Shown here piece by piece: positions 17,216-26,399 of a stretch of 64,000 bases of DNA. Numbering within the stretch: the first letter of the stretch is position 1; every line of letters begins with the position of its first letter. The notes beneath the pieces were generated by a model, which was not told the DNA's origin, made no database searches, and saw nothing but the letters and a program-made list of their open reading frames with translations. Source of the DNA: Mycobacterium sp. KBS0706 (GTDB taxonomy: Bacteria; Pseudomonadota; Alphaproteobacteria; DSM-16000; Inquilinaceae); contig NZ_VCCH02000009.1 in assembly GCF_005938675.2 (NCBI RefSeq), positions 1 to 64,000 of the forward strand, read 5' to 3'. A program made the translations under genes and the position numbers.

Positions 17216-17590
17216 TCAGGCCCCGGCGCGGCCGTCGAGCCGCGCCGCCAGGCTGTCCAGGCTGGGCTCGAACCAGATCTCGCGGCCGCGATTCGCTTCC
17301 CGCACCCAGTCGCGGAGGGCGCTGCTGGCGGCGAGACGCTGCGAGATGTCGCCGATCATGGCCAGCTTCAGCCGGTAGTTGACGGCCTTCTGAGCGATCT
17401 CTCCGGCGAGGCCGGTGCGAAGCTGGAAGAAGGCGGCACCCAGGCGCGAGACGGGCAGGGCAATCACCGAGGCGCCGGCAAACGCCGCCTCGCCGATCAG
17501 GTCGACGGCGCGCTGGGGACTGTCGATCGCCGGTCCCTCCGGATCACAGGCCAGGACGCGCTCGCTGCCCCATTCCAAAAGTTCGGTCAC
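17216..17590 (-). CDS. DUF4180 family protein
   Basis: About 124 aa from a GTG at 17590, which has GAAGGGACGAGGG upstream and matches the usual family length; an ATG at 17683 would add 31 residues that do not look like family sequence. Family-like segments: PVSRLGAAFFQLRTGLAGEI, QKAVNYRLKLAMIGDIS and REANRGREIWFE. The molecular role is unknown. It is followed by nothing recognisable on the same strand and faces the small lipoprotein gene convergently. Confidence 0.75.
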   Translation of the reverse strand: MTELLEWGSERVLACDPEGPAIDSPQRAVDLIGEAAFAGASVIALPVSRLGAAFFQLRTGLAGEIAQKAVNYRLKLAMIGDISQRLAASSALRDWVREANRGREIWFEPSLDSLAARLDGRAGA

Positions 17591-17701
17591 CGCCCTCGTC
17601 CCTTCTTGCTGGCGCCAGTCAGCTTCACATTGCAGCCCGGCGTCGAAGGTGAAGGCGTGCCGAGGCAAGGGCTGGGCAAGCACCGATCGGAATTGTGAGG
17701 C

Positions 17702-18100
17702 TCAATTGGCATCGGCCTCGCCAGTCCAGCGATTTCTCCCGGCCCAGAACGGGCATCTCGGGCAGGCTTCGCCTTCCGGATAATCGATGCCTTCCTCATG
17801 CGGGCAGCCGATAATGCGGTCCACCATTGCCACGGAGTGGACCTCATGCTCGCGCAGGAACGCGGCGATCTCGGCGAAGATCGTCTCGTCCGCACGCACG
17901 TCGCCGTCTTCAGCAAACCATCGACGTAGTTCTGTCGCTCCGGTCTCCGGGCCAGGGACGACACTGGCGACCGCCTTCGTGGCGCGGCGGTCGTCGGGGC
18001 CGTAGAAGGCGAGCGTTCCGATCGGGTAGCCGCGCGCTCCCCGCTTCGCCTTCTTCTCGAGCCACTTCCGCGGCTGCCATCCCAGCTTCATGGCTGCCAT
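17702..18100 (-). CDS. Hypothetical protein with C-terminal CPHEE...CPRCPFW metal-binding-like motif
   Basis: About 132 aa. Basic N-terminus (KLGWQPRKWLEKKAKRGARG), then YPIGTLAFYGPDDRRATKAV and a C-terminal segment with Cys/His pairs (GCPHEEGIDYPEG, CPRCPFWAGR) that could bind zinc. The frame stays open upstream across the tRNA gene, so that part is not coding; the start is the ATG at 18100 or the one at 18091. I do not recognise a named family. It lies directly after tRNA-Ser and may be read from the same promoter. Confidence 0.65.
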   Translation of the reverse strand: MAAMKLGWQPRKWLEKKAKRGARGYPIGTLAFYGPDDRRATKAVASVVPGPETGATELRRWFAEDGDVRADETIFAEIAAFLREHEVHSVAMVDRIIGCPHEEGIDYPEGEACPRCPFWAGRNRWTGEADAN

Positions 18101-18118
18101 CCAAAGCTGAAGAGGTGG

Positions 18119-18208
18119 TGGCGGATGGGGTGGGATTCGAACCCACGGTGACGTTGCCGCCACGCCGGTTTTCAAGACCGGTGCCTTAAACCGCTCGGCC
18201 ACCCATCC
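18119..18208 (-). tRNA. tRNA-Ser (anticodon UGA)
   Basis: Class II tRNA, 90 nt including an encoded CCA end. Acceptor stem GGATGGG/CCCATCC, anticodon loop with TGA between ACCGG and CCGG arms, a long variable arm (TGGCGGCAACGTCA), and T-arm GTGGG-TTCGAAT-CCCAC. It reads UCA and, by wobble, other UCN codons. Confidence 0.95.
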
Positions 18209-18538
18209 GGACCGGCCGCACCATACGGATTTGCCTCGCCGGTTTCAAATCGCTTCGCATCGGCTGGATGGTCCACGAGCGCGGGCAACATCCGACAATT
18301 GAAATCGTGAGTTGCCGCTTTTCGCCACGAACCGAAGCGGTTAGGGGCAGTACCGTAGAGCCGGTCTACGCGCCAATACAACTTATGAGGGCATACAGAA
18401 ATACGCAGCAATACTGGGGGCAAATCGACGCCTAGGACAGGTTGCCCCGCGGGCGCGCAGCACATCCTCAGACATGCCGAAGCGAGGCGCGACGAATATG
18501 CTGGACCATTGACCGGATGTTGTGACATACGGGTTGAC
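18209..18538. other. Gene-free stretch before rlpA
   Basis: 330 bases between the 5' end of tRNA-Ser and the rlpA start. It must hold the promoters of both divergent units. I see no supported reading frame, no strong hairpin and no repeat; the local base composition is less GC-rich than the flanking genes. Confidence 0.5.
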
Positions 18539-19480
18539 ATGACTGCCGAACCGATCTCGACCCGGTCCGGACGCCGTTCTTTTTGCGTGAAATTCAGCCG
18601 CACGAAGTCGGATCGTCTCCCGGGGCTCGCCGTCGTTGCAGCCATCGGCGTGGCGCTGGCCGCCACCGGATGCGCTCCCTCCCAGCCGGGGAAGGGGAGC
18701 ATCGCCGAACGGCCCATTCTCGCGTCCCCCGCCGATCCGGGTGTCGTCGCCATCAATGGTGTGCGCTATGTGGCGCGCACCGACCGCGATTCCGTGCAGG
18801 TCGGCACCGCCACCTGGTATGGCCCCGGCTTCCACGGCCGCAAGACCGCCAGTGGCGAGCGCTTCGACAGCGGCCTCGTCACCGCGGCGCATCGCAGCCT
18901 GCCGATGCCGAGCCTGGTCAAGGTCACCAACCTCGACAACGGCCGGACGCTGATCGTCAGGATCAACGACCGCGGGCCGTTCGTGCGGTCGAAGATCATC
19001 GACATGTCGGCCCGCGGCGCGGAGCTGCTGGGCTTCCGCGGCAACGGTTCGGCCCGGGTCAAGATCCAGGTGCTGGAGGAGGCGAGCCGCTTCCAGGCGC
19101 TGCAGCAGCAGCGCGACCAGGCGGTGAAGAGCCAGGTCGCCTCGGCCGGCAAGCCCGAAGACCTGCACGACACGCCCTATATCGCCGTGCCGCCGGCGCC
19201 GGCGGTGCCCGACCGGCTGCCCGAGATCGTCGGCAATGCCGGGGACGAGGCGAAGCCGAAACCGTCCGGCACCTTCGTCGCCGCCGCCAAGGCCACCCGG
19301 CCGCAGCAGGTGGCCACGCTGTCCGAAGCCTTGCGCCGCTTCGGTCCGGTCTCGACCGCCGCCGCTGCCGGCGCGATCGAGCTGCGCATCGGTCCCTTCA
19401 TCGACCCCAAGGCCGCATCGAGCGCCTTGAAGCAGATCGCCAGCGCGGGCTATTCCGGAGCACGCATCGTCGCCGAGTGA
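18539..19480 (+). CDS. rlpA: RlpA-family septal lytic transglycosylase, lipoprotein
   Basis: 313 aa. Lipoprotein signal with LAATGC (Cys45) and a double-psi beta-barrel domain (about 90-180: GTATWYGPGFHGRKTASGE, TAAHRSLPMPSLVKVTN, VRINDRGPF, IIDMSARGAELLGF), which cleaves glycan strands lacking stem peptides at the septum. A low-complexity linker follows, then a short SPOR-like end (IELRIGPFIDPKAASSALKQ) that would bind denuded glycans. The ATG at 18539 is preferred over the one at 18509. First gene of the rlpA-tmk-holB-metG-tatD-MBL run; a D-Ala-D-Ala carboxypeptidase gene commonly found next is absent. Confidence 0.9.
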   Translation: MTAEPISTRSGRRSFCVKFSRTKSDRLPGLAVVAAIGVALAATGCAPSQPGKGSIAERPILASPADPGVVAINGVRYVARTDRDSVQVGTATWYGPGFHGRKTASGERFDSGLVTAAHRSLPMPSLVKVTNLDNGRTLIVRINDRGPFVRSKIIDMSARGAELLGFRGNGSARVKIQVLEEASRFQALQQQRDQAVKSQVASAGKPEDLHDTPYIAVPPAPAVPDRLPEIVGNAGDEAKPKPSGTFVAAAKATRPQQVATLSEALRRFGPVSTAAAAGAIELRIGPFIDPKAASSALKQIASAGYSGARIVAE

Positions 19481-19527
19481 CCCTGTCGGTTCGCGGCGCG
19501 ACGGGGCCGCAACCGAGGACCGATCGC

Positions 19528-20166
19528 TTGGGCACGCGCGGACAGTTCATCACCCTGGAAGGCGGCGAGGGCTCCGGCAAGAGCACGCATGTCCGCCGGC
19601 TCGCCACGGACCTCGCCAAGCGCGGCGTCGAAGTCGTTGCCACGCGCGAGCCAGGCGGCTCGCCGGGGGCGGAGGCGATCCGCAACCTGCTGGTCAAGGG
19701 CGACACCGACCGCTGGGACCCGGTGACCGAGGCGCTGCTGCATTTCGCCGCCCGGCGCGACCATCTGCGCGTCACCGTGCTCCCGGCGCTGGAGCGCGGC
19801 GCCTGGGTCGTCTCCGACCGCTATGCCGACAGCTCGATGGTCTATCAGGGCTGGGGCATGGGCGTGGATCGGGCAAGCCTCGACGCCCTGTTCCGGATCG
19901 CCACCGACGGGCTGAAGCCCGACCTGACCCTGATCCTCGACGTGTCGGTCGAGACCGGCCTGGCCCGCGCCGGCGCTCGCCGCGGCGGCGAGGACCGCTA
20001 TGAGCGGATGGGCGCGGCGCTGCACCAGCGCCTGCGCGAGGGTTTCCTGGCCATCGCCGCGGCCGAGCCGGAGCGCTGCATCGTGATCGATGCCGGCGGC
20101 ACGGTCGACGAGGTCGCGGCCGCGATCCGCGCGGCGGTCGAGGCGAAGTTCGGGCCGGCGTCATGA
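19528..20166 (+). CDS. tmk: Thymidylate kinase
   Basis: About 212 aa from the TTG at 19528, which has GAGGA eight bases upstream and gives the normal length; the alternative GTG at 19477 overlaps the rlpA stop (GTGA) and adds 17 residues. It phosphorylates dTMP to dTDP. P-loop GGEGSGKST, TREPGGSPGAEAIR, and SDRYADSSMVYQG are all present. Its stop overlaps the holB start by 4 bp (ATGA). Confidence 0.95.
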   Translation: MGTRGQFITLEGGEGSGKSTHVRRLATDLAKRGVEVVATREPGGSPGAEAIRNLLVKGDTDRWDPVTEALLHFAARRDHLRVTVLPALERGAWVVSDRYADSSMVYQGWGMGVDRASLDALFRIATDGLKPDLTLILDVSVETGLARAGARRGGEDRYERMGAALHQRLREGFLAIAAAEPERCIVIDAGGTVDEVAAAIRAAVEAKFGPAS

Positions 20167-21239
20167 GTGCGGAGTTTCCCGCATCTCGGGCCAATCCGCG
20201 GCTGCTCGGCCATGAGGCGGCCGAAGCCGCGGTCCTCGATGCGCTGCGCGCCGGCCGGCTGCCGCATGCCTGGCTGATCACTGGCCCGCCCGGCATCGGC
20301 AAGGCGACCTTCGCCCATCGGGTCGCGCGTTTCCTGCTGGCCGGAGGCCCGCGCACGGCCCACAGCCTGGAGATCCCGGCCGACCACCCGACCTTCCGCC
20401 GCACCGCCGCGGCCGGCCATGCCGACCTGCTGACCATCGAGCGCAACGCCGGCGCCGAGGAGGAGAAGAAGCGCCGCAGCCGCGAGATCCCGGTCGAGCA
20501 GATCCGGCGGATCGAGCCCTTCCTGCGCCTGACCGCCGCCGAAGGGAACTGGCGCGTCGTCGTCGTCGACGAGGCGGAGGCGATGAACCGCAACGGCGCC
20601 AATGCCCTGCTGAAGATCCTGGAGGAGCCGCCAGCCCATGCCGTCCTGCTGCTGACCTGCGGCAACCCCGGCGCGCTGCTGCCGACCATCCGGTCGCGCT
20701 GCCGCCATCTGGCGCTGGAGCCGTTGCCGGATGCGACCGTCGACCGGCTGCTCGCCGAGCACGCGCCCGAGCTCGACCCCGAGGAGCGGGCGTCGCTGGT
20801 CCGCCTGGCCGAGGGCAGCATCGGCCGGGCGGCGGCGCTGATCGAGGATGGGGGCTTGGGCCTGTACCGCGACATGCTGGGCCTGCTCGACGACTTCCCG
20901 CGGGTCGATTTCCGCGCCGTGCATCGGATGGGCGACCGCATCGGCCCGGTCGCAGCGGAGTCGAGCTGGCGGCTGTTCACCGGGCTGCTGGTCTGGTGGA
21001 TGGAGCGGCTGGCCCGCGCCGCCGCCCGCGGCACCGCCCCGGCCGAGATCGTGGCGGGCGAGGGGGCGGTGATGCAGCGCGTGGTCGGGGCCCTGGGACG
21101 GGCCGGCGGCCTTGATCGCTGGGTGGAGCTGTGGGACAACACCCGCCGTCTGTTCGCTCAGGCGGATGGGTCCAACCTCGATCGGAAGCAGGTTCTCCTG
21201 CAGGCGTTCATCGGCATCGAGCGCGCCTGCAACGGCTGA
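20163..21239 (+). CDS. holB: DNA polymerase III subunit delta'
   Basis: 358 aa clamp-loader subunit. AAA+ fold with a modified Walker A (GPPGIGKATFAH), sensor region RVVVVDEAEAMNRNGANALLKILEEPP, and the conserved TIRSRCRHL. Delta' subunits act structurally and need no ATP hydrolysis. Translationally coupled to tmk, an order conserved in many bacteria. Confidence 0.95.
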   Translation: MSAEFPASRANPRLLGHEAAEAAVLDALRAGRLPHAWLITGPPGIGKATFAHRVARFLLAGGPRTAHSLEIPADHPTFRRTAAAGHADLLTIERNAGAEEEKKRRSREIPVEQIRRIEPFLRLTAAEGNWRVVVVDEAEAMNRNGANALLKILEEPPAHAVLLLTCGNPGALLPTIRSRCRHLALEPLPDATVDRLLAEHAPELDPEERASLVRLAEGSIGRAAALIEDGGLGLYRDMLGLLDDFPRVDFRAVHRMGDRIGPVAAESSWRLFTGLLVWWMERLARAAARGTAPAEIVAGEGAVMQRVVGALGRAGGLDRWVELWDNTRRLFAQADGSNLDRKQVLLQAFIGIERACNG

Positions 21240-21268
21240 CCGCCGCCGTAGCACGGAAAGAGGCCGCG

Positions 21269-22822
21269 ATGCCGGCGCCGAAGACATTCTACGTCACCAC
21301 CCCGATCTACTACGTCAATGACAAGCCGCATATCGGCCACGCCTACACCACGCTGGCCTGCGACGTGCTGGCCCGGTTCAAGCGGCTGGACGGCTATGAC
21401 GTCCATTTCCTGACCGGCACCGACGAGCACGGCCAGAAGGTGCAGAAGGCGGCCGAGACGGCCGGGGTGGACCCGCAGGCCTTCACCGACCGGGTCAGCC
21501 AGAACTTCCGCGACCTGGCCGCGGCGATGAACTTCAGCAATGACGACTTCATCCGCACCACCGAGCCGCGCCACATCAAGGCGTCGCAGGCGATCTGGGA
21601 GGCGATGAAGGCCAATGGCGACATCTATCTCGGCGGCTATGCCGGCTGGTATTCGGTGCGCGACGAGGCGTTCTACGGCGAGGACGAGCTGACCGTCGTC
21701 GACGGCAAGCGCATCGCCCCGACCGGCGCCGAATGCGAATGGGTGGAGGAGCCGAGCTACTTCTTCCGCCTCTCCGCCTGGGGCGACCGGCTGCTGGCCT
21801 TCTACGAGGCCAACCCCGACTTCATCGCGCCGGAGTCCCGCCGCAACGAGGTGATAGCCTTCGTCAAGGCGGGCCTGCGCGACCTCTCGATCAGCCGCAC
21901 CACCTTCAACTGGGGCGTGCAGGTGCCGGGCGACGAGGCGCACATCATGTATGTGTGGGTCGACGCGCTGACCAACTACCTGACCGCCGTCGGCTATCCC
22001 GACACCGGGTCCGAGAGCTTCAAGCGCTGGTGGCCGGCCGACCTGCATATGGTCGGCAAGGACATCCTGCGCTTCCACGCCCTGTACTGGCCGGCTTTCC
22101 TGATGTCGGCCGGCCTGCCGGTGACGAAGCGTGTCTTCGCCCATGGCTGGTGGACCAACGAGGGCCAGAAGATCTCGAAGTCGCTCGGCAACGTGATCGA
22201 CCCGCTGGAGCTGGTCGAGACCTACGGGCTCGACCCGGTGCGCTACTTCCTGCTGCGCGAGGTCTCGTTCGGCCAGGACGGCGACTTCTCGCGCCGCGGC
22301 ATGGTCCAGCGCACCAATGGCGAGCTCGCCAACGGCTTCGGCAATCTGGCCCAGCGCTCGCTGTCGATGATCGCCAAGAACTGCGACGGCCGGGTGCCGC
22401 AGCCCGGCAGCCTGACCGACGGGGACCGCGCTCTGCTCGCCCAGGTCCCGGTGCTGCTGGAGACTCTGCGCCGCGAGTTCGACGTCCAGGCCTTCCACCG
22501 CGGCCTCGACGCGGTCTGGGCCGTGGTCGGCGAGGCCAACCGCTATGTCGACGAGCAGGCGCCCTGGACGCTTCGCAAGACTGACCCGGCGCGGATGGCG
22601 ACGGTGCTGTGGGTGCTGGCCGAGACGGTGCGGCGGCTGTCGATCCTGATGCAGCCGGTGATGCCGCAGTCGATGGCGAAGATGCTCGACCAGCTGACCG
22701 TGGCCGCGGATGCCCGCGGCTTCGACCGCGTCGGTGACGGCCACGCGCTGGTGCCCGGCACGACGCTGCCGGCGCCGCAGGGCGTGTTCCCGCGCTATGT
22801 CGAGCCGGAGGCCACGCCGTAA
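21269..22822 (+). CDS. metG: Methionyl-tRNA synthetase
   Basis: 517 aa class I synthetase without the C-terminal tRNA-binding dimer domain. HIGH motif (PHIGHAYTT), KMSKS variant GQKISKSLGN, and TGTDEHGQKVQKAA are present. GGAAAGAGG precedes the ATG at 21269. Its TAA overlaps the start of tatD. Confidence 0.97.
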   Translation: MPAPKTFYVTTPIYYVNDKPHIGHAYTTLACDVLARFKRLDGYDVHFLTGTDEHGQKVQKAAETAGVDPQAFTDRVSQNFRDLAAAMNFSNDDFIRTTEPRHIKASQAIWEAMKANGDIYLGGYAGWYSVRDEAFYGEDELTVVDGKRIAPTGAECEWVEEPSYFFRLSAWGDRLLAFYEANPDFIAPESRRNEVIAFVKAGLRDLSISRTTFNWGVQVPGDEAHIMYVWVDALTNYLTAVGYPDTGSESFKRWWPADLHMVGKDILRFHALYWPAFLMSAGLPVTKRVFAHGWWTNEGQKISKSLGNVIDPLELVETYGLDPVRYFLLREVSFGQDGDFSRRGMVQRTNGELANGFGNLAQRSLSMIAKNCDGRVPQPGSLTDGDRALLAQVPVLLETLRREFDVQAFHRGLDAVWAVVGEANRYVDEQAPWTLRKTDPARMATVLWVLAETVRRLSILMQPVMPQSMAKMLDQLTVAADARGFDRVGDGHALVPGTTLPAPQGVFPRYVEPEATP

Positions 22823-23616
22823 TGCTGGTCGACAGCCATTGCCATCTCGACTTCCCGGATTTCGCGGCGGAGATCGACGACGTGGTCGGCCGTGCCCGGG
22901 CGGCCGGGGTCGGCTGCATGCTGACCATCTGCACCCGGCCGGACCGGTTGGCGGACACAATCGGGCTGGTCGACCGCTTCCCGATGCTCTACGGCGCGGC
23001 CGGGGTGCATCCGCATGAGGCAAAGGATTTCACCGGCCTGACGGTCGAGGCGATCCTCGCCCTCGTCGCGCATCCGAAGATGGTCGGGATCGGCGAGACC
23101 GGCCTCGACTATCATTACGGCCTCAGCCCGGCCGAGGCCCAGCAGGAGAGCTTCCGCCGTCACATCCGGGCGGCGCGGATTGCCGACCTGCCGGTCATCG
23201 TCCACACCCGCGAGGCCGAGGACGACACGCTGCGGATCCTGGCCGAGGAAGGGCAGGGCGGCGAGCTTCCACCGCTGCGCGGCATCATCCATTGCTTTAG
23301 CGGAACACGGCAACTTGCTGAAGAATCGGTGAAACTCGGACTTCACATCTCGCTGTCCGGGATCGTGACCTTCAACCGGTCCGAGGACATCCGGGCCACG
23401 GCGAAGGACCTGCCGCTGGACCGCATCCTGGTCGAGACCGATGCGCCCTACCTGGCGCCGGTGCCGAAGCGGGGCAAGCGCAACGAGCCGGCCTTCGTCG
23501 CCCACACCGCCCAGCGCGTGGCCGAGCTGCACGGGCTGTCCGGTTCGGATTTCGCTCGAAGAACTAGCGATAACTTCTTCAATCTGTTCACGAAGATTCC
23601 GAAGCAAGAGGCCTGA
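22822..23616 (+). CDS. TatD-family metal-dependent hydrolase
   Basis: 264 aa TIM-barrel nuclease-type hydrolase (TatD/YcfH/YabD). Metal ligands: DSHCHLD at the start, GETGLDYHY, VIHTRE, HCFSG, and DAPYLAP near the end. TatD proteins act as 3'-5' exonucleases; the cellular role of this paralogue is not settled. Overlaps metG by one base (TAATG). Confidence 0.95.
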   Translation: MLVDSHCHLDFPDFAAEIDDVVGRARAAGVGCMLTICTRPDRLADTIGLVDRFPMLYGAAGVHPHEAKDFTGLTVEAILALVAHPKMVGIGETGLDYHYGLSPAEAQQESFRRHIRAARIADLPVIVHTREAEDDTLRILAEEGQGGELPPLRGIIHCFSGTRQLAEESVKLGLHISLSGIVTFNRSEDIRATAKDLPLDRILVETDAPYLAPVPKRGKRNEPAFVAHTAQRVAELHGLSGSDFARRTSDNFFNLFTKIPKQEA

Positions 23617-23621
23617 AGAGG

Positions 23622-24380
23622 ATGCGCGTCACGGTGCTCGGCTGCGGCGGTTCGATGGGGGTGCCCATGGTCGGCGGCATCTGGGGCACCTGCGACCCGG
23701 CCAATCCGCGCAACCGCCGGCGCCGCCCGTCGATCCTGGTGCAGAGCGACAGCACCACCATCCTGATCGACACCTCGCCGGACCTGCGTGACCAGCTGCT
23801 CGACAACGACGTCAGGCGCGTCGACGCGCTGCTCTACACCCATGTCCATGCCGACCACATCCACGGCATCGACGACCTGCGGCCGCTGGCCTTCAAGCAG
23901 CCGATCAACGCCTATATGGATTCGGCGGTGCGGCAGGAACTGGAGGAGCGCTTCGGCTACATCATGACCTCGGTCGAGATGGACCGCGGCTTCTACCACC
24001 CGTTCCTGGTGCCGCATCTGCTGGACGGGCCGTTCCGGGTCGGCGACATCGATATCCTGCCCTTCGAGCAGGACCACGGCCGGGTCGTCTCGATGGGCTA
24101 CCGCTTCGGACGTTTCGCCTATTCGACCGATGTCGTCCGCCTCGACGACCGTGCCTGGGCGGCGCTGGAGGGGGTTGAGCTGTGGATGGTGGATGCGACG
24201 CGGCCGGAGCCGCATGTCTCGCATGCCCATCTGGCGCTGACGCTAGAATGGATCGAGCGGCTCAAGCCGAAGCAGGCCTGGCTGACCCACATGAACCACC
24301 AGATGGACTACGACTGGCTCTGCCAGCAGCTGCCGGGCCATGTCCGGCCGGCCCATGACGGGCTGGTGATCGAGATCTGA
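23622..24380 (+). CDS. MBL-fold hydrolase, PhnP-like
   Basis: 252 aa metallo-beta-lactamase-fold enzyme with THVHADHIHG as the metal motif and DTSPDLRDQLL upstream. The branch includes PhnP (phosphoribosyl cyclic phosphodiesterase); no phn genes are nearby, and this position after tatD is the usual one in alphaproteobacteria. Last gene of the housekeeping operon, 5 bp after tatD. Confidence 0.92.
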   Translation: MRVTVLGCGGSMGVPMVGGIWGTCDPANPRNRRRRPSILVQSDSTTILIDTSPDLRDQLLDNDVRRVDALLYTHVHADHIHGIDDLRPLAFKQPINAYMDSAVRQELEERFGYIMTSVEMDRGFYHPFLVPHLLDGPFRVGDIDILPFEQDHGRVVSMGYRFGRFAYSTDVVRLDDRAWAALEGVELWMVDATRPEPHVSHAHLALTLEWIERLKPKQAWLTHMNHQMDYDWLCQQLPGHVRPAHDGLVIEI

Positions 24381-24384
24381 GAGC

Positions 24385-24408
24385 GGGGCGGCGGTCCGGC
24401 GCCGCCCC
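24385..24408. terminator. Bidirectional terminator between convergent genes
   Basis: GGGGCGGCG and CGCCGCCCC flank a six-base loop, five bases after the MBL-fold stop codon and just before the end of the opposing small gene. No T run on the plus side. Confidence 0.6.
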
Positions 24409-24417
24409 AGCACAGCC

Positions 24418-24666
24418 TCAGCGGCGCGGTGGCCGACGCGGCTGCGGCGCCGGGTTGGCCGCCTGGTTCGCGGCGGCGCGCTCGGCAAGCGCCAGTTCGG
24501 TCTTCAGCTCGGCGATCTTGCGGTCCATGGCGTCCCGCAGCGTCTTCGAGGTGTGATTGCCGAGATGGACGCGCTTCTGCTCCAGCTCCTGCAGCTGCTT
24601 CTGCTTTTCCTCGCGGTTCCGGCGAATCGGAGCGCCGTCGGACCGCTGTCCGTCAAAAGAACGCAT
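24418..24666 (-). CDS. Small charged coiled-coil protein, hypothetical
   Basis: 82 aa. The central part (REEKQKQLQELEQKRVHLG and AMDRKIAELKTELALAERAA) is strongly helical and predicted coiled coil; the tail is Pro/Arg-rich. No family recognised. Convergent with the MBL gene. High-GC genomes produce spurious open frames, but codon use here and the non-repetitive heptads favour a real gene. Confidence 0.55.
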   Translation of the reverse strand: MRSFDGQRSDGAPIRRNREEKQKQLQELEQKRVHLGNHTSKTLRDAMDRKIAELKTELALAERAAANQAANPAPQPRRPPRR

Positions 24667-24827
24667 AACTGACCCTACGCTGGGTTATCGAAGGGATGCC
24701 GTGGGCACGGCCCGGGGCCGCGCCGCATCCGCGGAAGCGCTGGCCTAGCCGATCCGGGGGGCTTCGTGCAAGCTGGTATGTCGTCCGCCCTCGCGCTAGG
24801 GTCGCTCCCTCAAGACCGGGGATGGGG

Positions 24828-25325
24828 ATGGAGAGGGGCGCCGTGCAGCCATCGACACGCAGCTTGCGACACTGGCGCGCCGTGGCCTTGGCGCTGGCGA
24901 TCGGCCTGTTCGCCGCAGCCCCGCCGGCCGGGGCCGGCCCGAAGGACCATCGCTTCCGCATCACCGACACGCTCGGCCCCGACCAGGTCGAGGAACTGAT
25001 CGCCGTCGGCATCGACGGCCGCACCGTCGGCGTCCTGCACGTCACCAAGGACGACCCGGTCGCCGAGCTGCAGGTGAAGGTGCCGGCCGGGCGGACGGTG
25101 CGCTACGAGCTGTGCGGCTTCCTGGTTGTCGAGACGCCGGAGGGCGGCCGCCGCCAGCACCCGATCAACCACACCGGCACGATCGCGGACGCGGACGGGC
25201 GCGAGCTGAAGGCCTTCAACCAGAACAGCGAGGTCTTCTACCTGCAGGACGGCGCGCCGCAGGACGCCGAAGCGGCGAAGACCGCGATCGTCGGCACCGG
25301 GCAATGCGCCCAGCCGGTCGCTTGA
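24828..25325 (+). CDS. Secreted hypothetical protein
   Basis: About 165 aa. N-terminal signal peptide (WRAVALALAIGLFAAAPPAGAG) then a beta-rich soluble domain with two cysteines (ELCGFL, GTGQCAQ) that may pair. Family not recognised. The start could be ATG 24822, ATG 24828 or GTG 24843, the last having GGAGAGGGG upstream. It ends 25 bp before the aldo/keto reductase gene and may be co-transcribed with it. Confidence 0.65.
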   Translation: MERGAVQPSTRSLRHWRAVALALAIGLFAAAPPAGAGPKDHRFRITDTLGPDQVEELIAVGIDGRTVGVLHVTKDDPVAELQVKVPAGRTVRYELCGFLVVETPEGGRRQHPINHTGTIADADGRELKAFNQNSEVFYLQDGAPQDAEAAKTAIVGTGQCAQPVA

Positions 25326-25349
25326 CCACACGATAGGACGGACACAGCC

Positions 25350-26399
25350 ATGCAGACGCCCTGGACCGCCGACACGGCGCGCTACGAGACCGCCCGCTTC
25401 CGCCGCTCCGGCCGCAGCGGGCTGCAGCTGCCCGAGATCTCGCTCGGCCTGTGGCAGAATTTCGGCGGGGTCGACCATGTCGAGACCGGCCGCGCCGTGC
25501 TGCGCCGCGCCTTCGACCGCGGCGTCACCCATTTCGACCTGGCCAACAATTACGGCCCGCCCTATGGCTCGGCCGAGGAGAATTTCGGCCGCATCTTCGC
25601 CGCCGACTTCCAGCCCTATCGCGACGAGCTGCTGATCTCGACCAAGGCCGGCTACGACATGTGGCCCGGCCCCTACGGCAATTTCGGCTCGCGCAAATAC
25701 CTGGTCGCCAGCCTGGACCAGAGCCTCAAGCGCATGGGGCTCGACTATGTCGACATCTTCTACTCGCACCGGCTCGACCCCGAGACGCCGCTGGAGGAGA
25801 CGATGGGCGCGCTCGACCATGTCGTGCGCCAGGGCAAGGCACTCTATGTCGGCATCTCCTCCTACTCGCCGGAAGCGACGCGCGAGGCCGCGGCGATCCT
25901 GAAGGATCTCGGCACGCCCTGTCTGATCCACCAGCCGTCCTATTCCATGCTCAACCGCTGGGTCGAGGACGGGCTGCTGGACACGCTGGGGGAGCTCGGC
26001 ATCGGCTGCATCGCCTTCTCGCCGCTGGCGCAGGGCATGCTGACTTCGAAATACCTGGACGGCGTGCCGGAGGATTCGCGGGCCAAGCGCGGCCGCTCGC
26101 TGCAGTCGAGGCTGCTGTCGGAGGGCAACATCGCCCGCATCCGGGCGCTGAACGCGATCGCCGAGCGGCGCGGCCAGACCCTGGCACAGATGGCGCTGAC
26201 CTGGGTGCTGCGCGACCAGCGCGTTACCTCGGCCCTGATCGGCGCGCGCTCGGTGGCCCAGCTCGACGACAGCCTCGACGCGCTGAAGGGCGCGAAGCTG
26301 ACCGCCGAGGAGCTGGCCGAGATCGACCGGCATGCCCTGGACGGCGGCATCGACCTGTGGCGCGCCTCCTCGACGGCCACGGCCAAGGCCGCCGGCTAA
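25350..26399 (+). CDS. Aldo/keto reductase, YghZ / Kv-beta-like
   Basis: 349 aa NADPH-dependent oxidoreductase. Tetrad residues are visible in FDLANNYGPPYGSAEENFG (Asp, Tyr), STKAGYDMWPGPYG (Lys) and FYSHRLD (His). The YGPPYGSAE and GNFGSRKYL segments are those of the L-glyceraldehyde-3-phosphate reductase branch, which detoxifies aldehydes. Its stop codon overlaps the convergent trehalase stop. Confidence 0.93.
   Translation: MQTPWTADTARYETARFRRSGRSGLQLPEISLGLWQNFGGVDHVETGRAVLRRAFDRGVTHFDLANNYGPPYGSAEENFGRIFAADFQPYRDELLISTKAGYDMWPGPYGNFGSRKYLVASLDQSLKRMGLDYVDIFYSHRLDPETPLEETMGALDHVVRQGKALYVGISSYSPEATREAAAILKDLGTPCLIHQPSYSMLNRWVEDGLLDTLGELGIGCIAFSPLAQGMLTSKYLDGVPEDSRAKRGRSLQSRLLSEGNIARIRALNAIAERRGQTLAQMALTWVLRDQRVTSALIGARSVAQLDDSLDALKGAKLTAEELAEIDRHALDGGIDLWRASSTATAKAAG

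Noticed and set aside
18101..18202. N-terminal extension of the hypothetical gene at 17702
   Set aside because: These codons are the tRNA-Ser gene read as protein.
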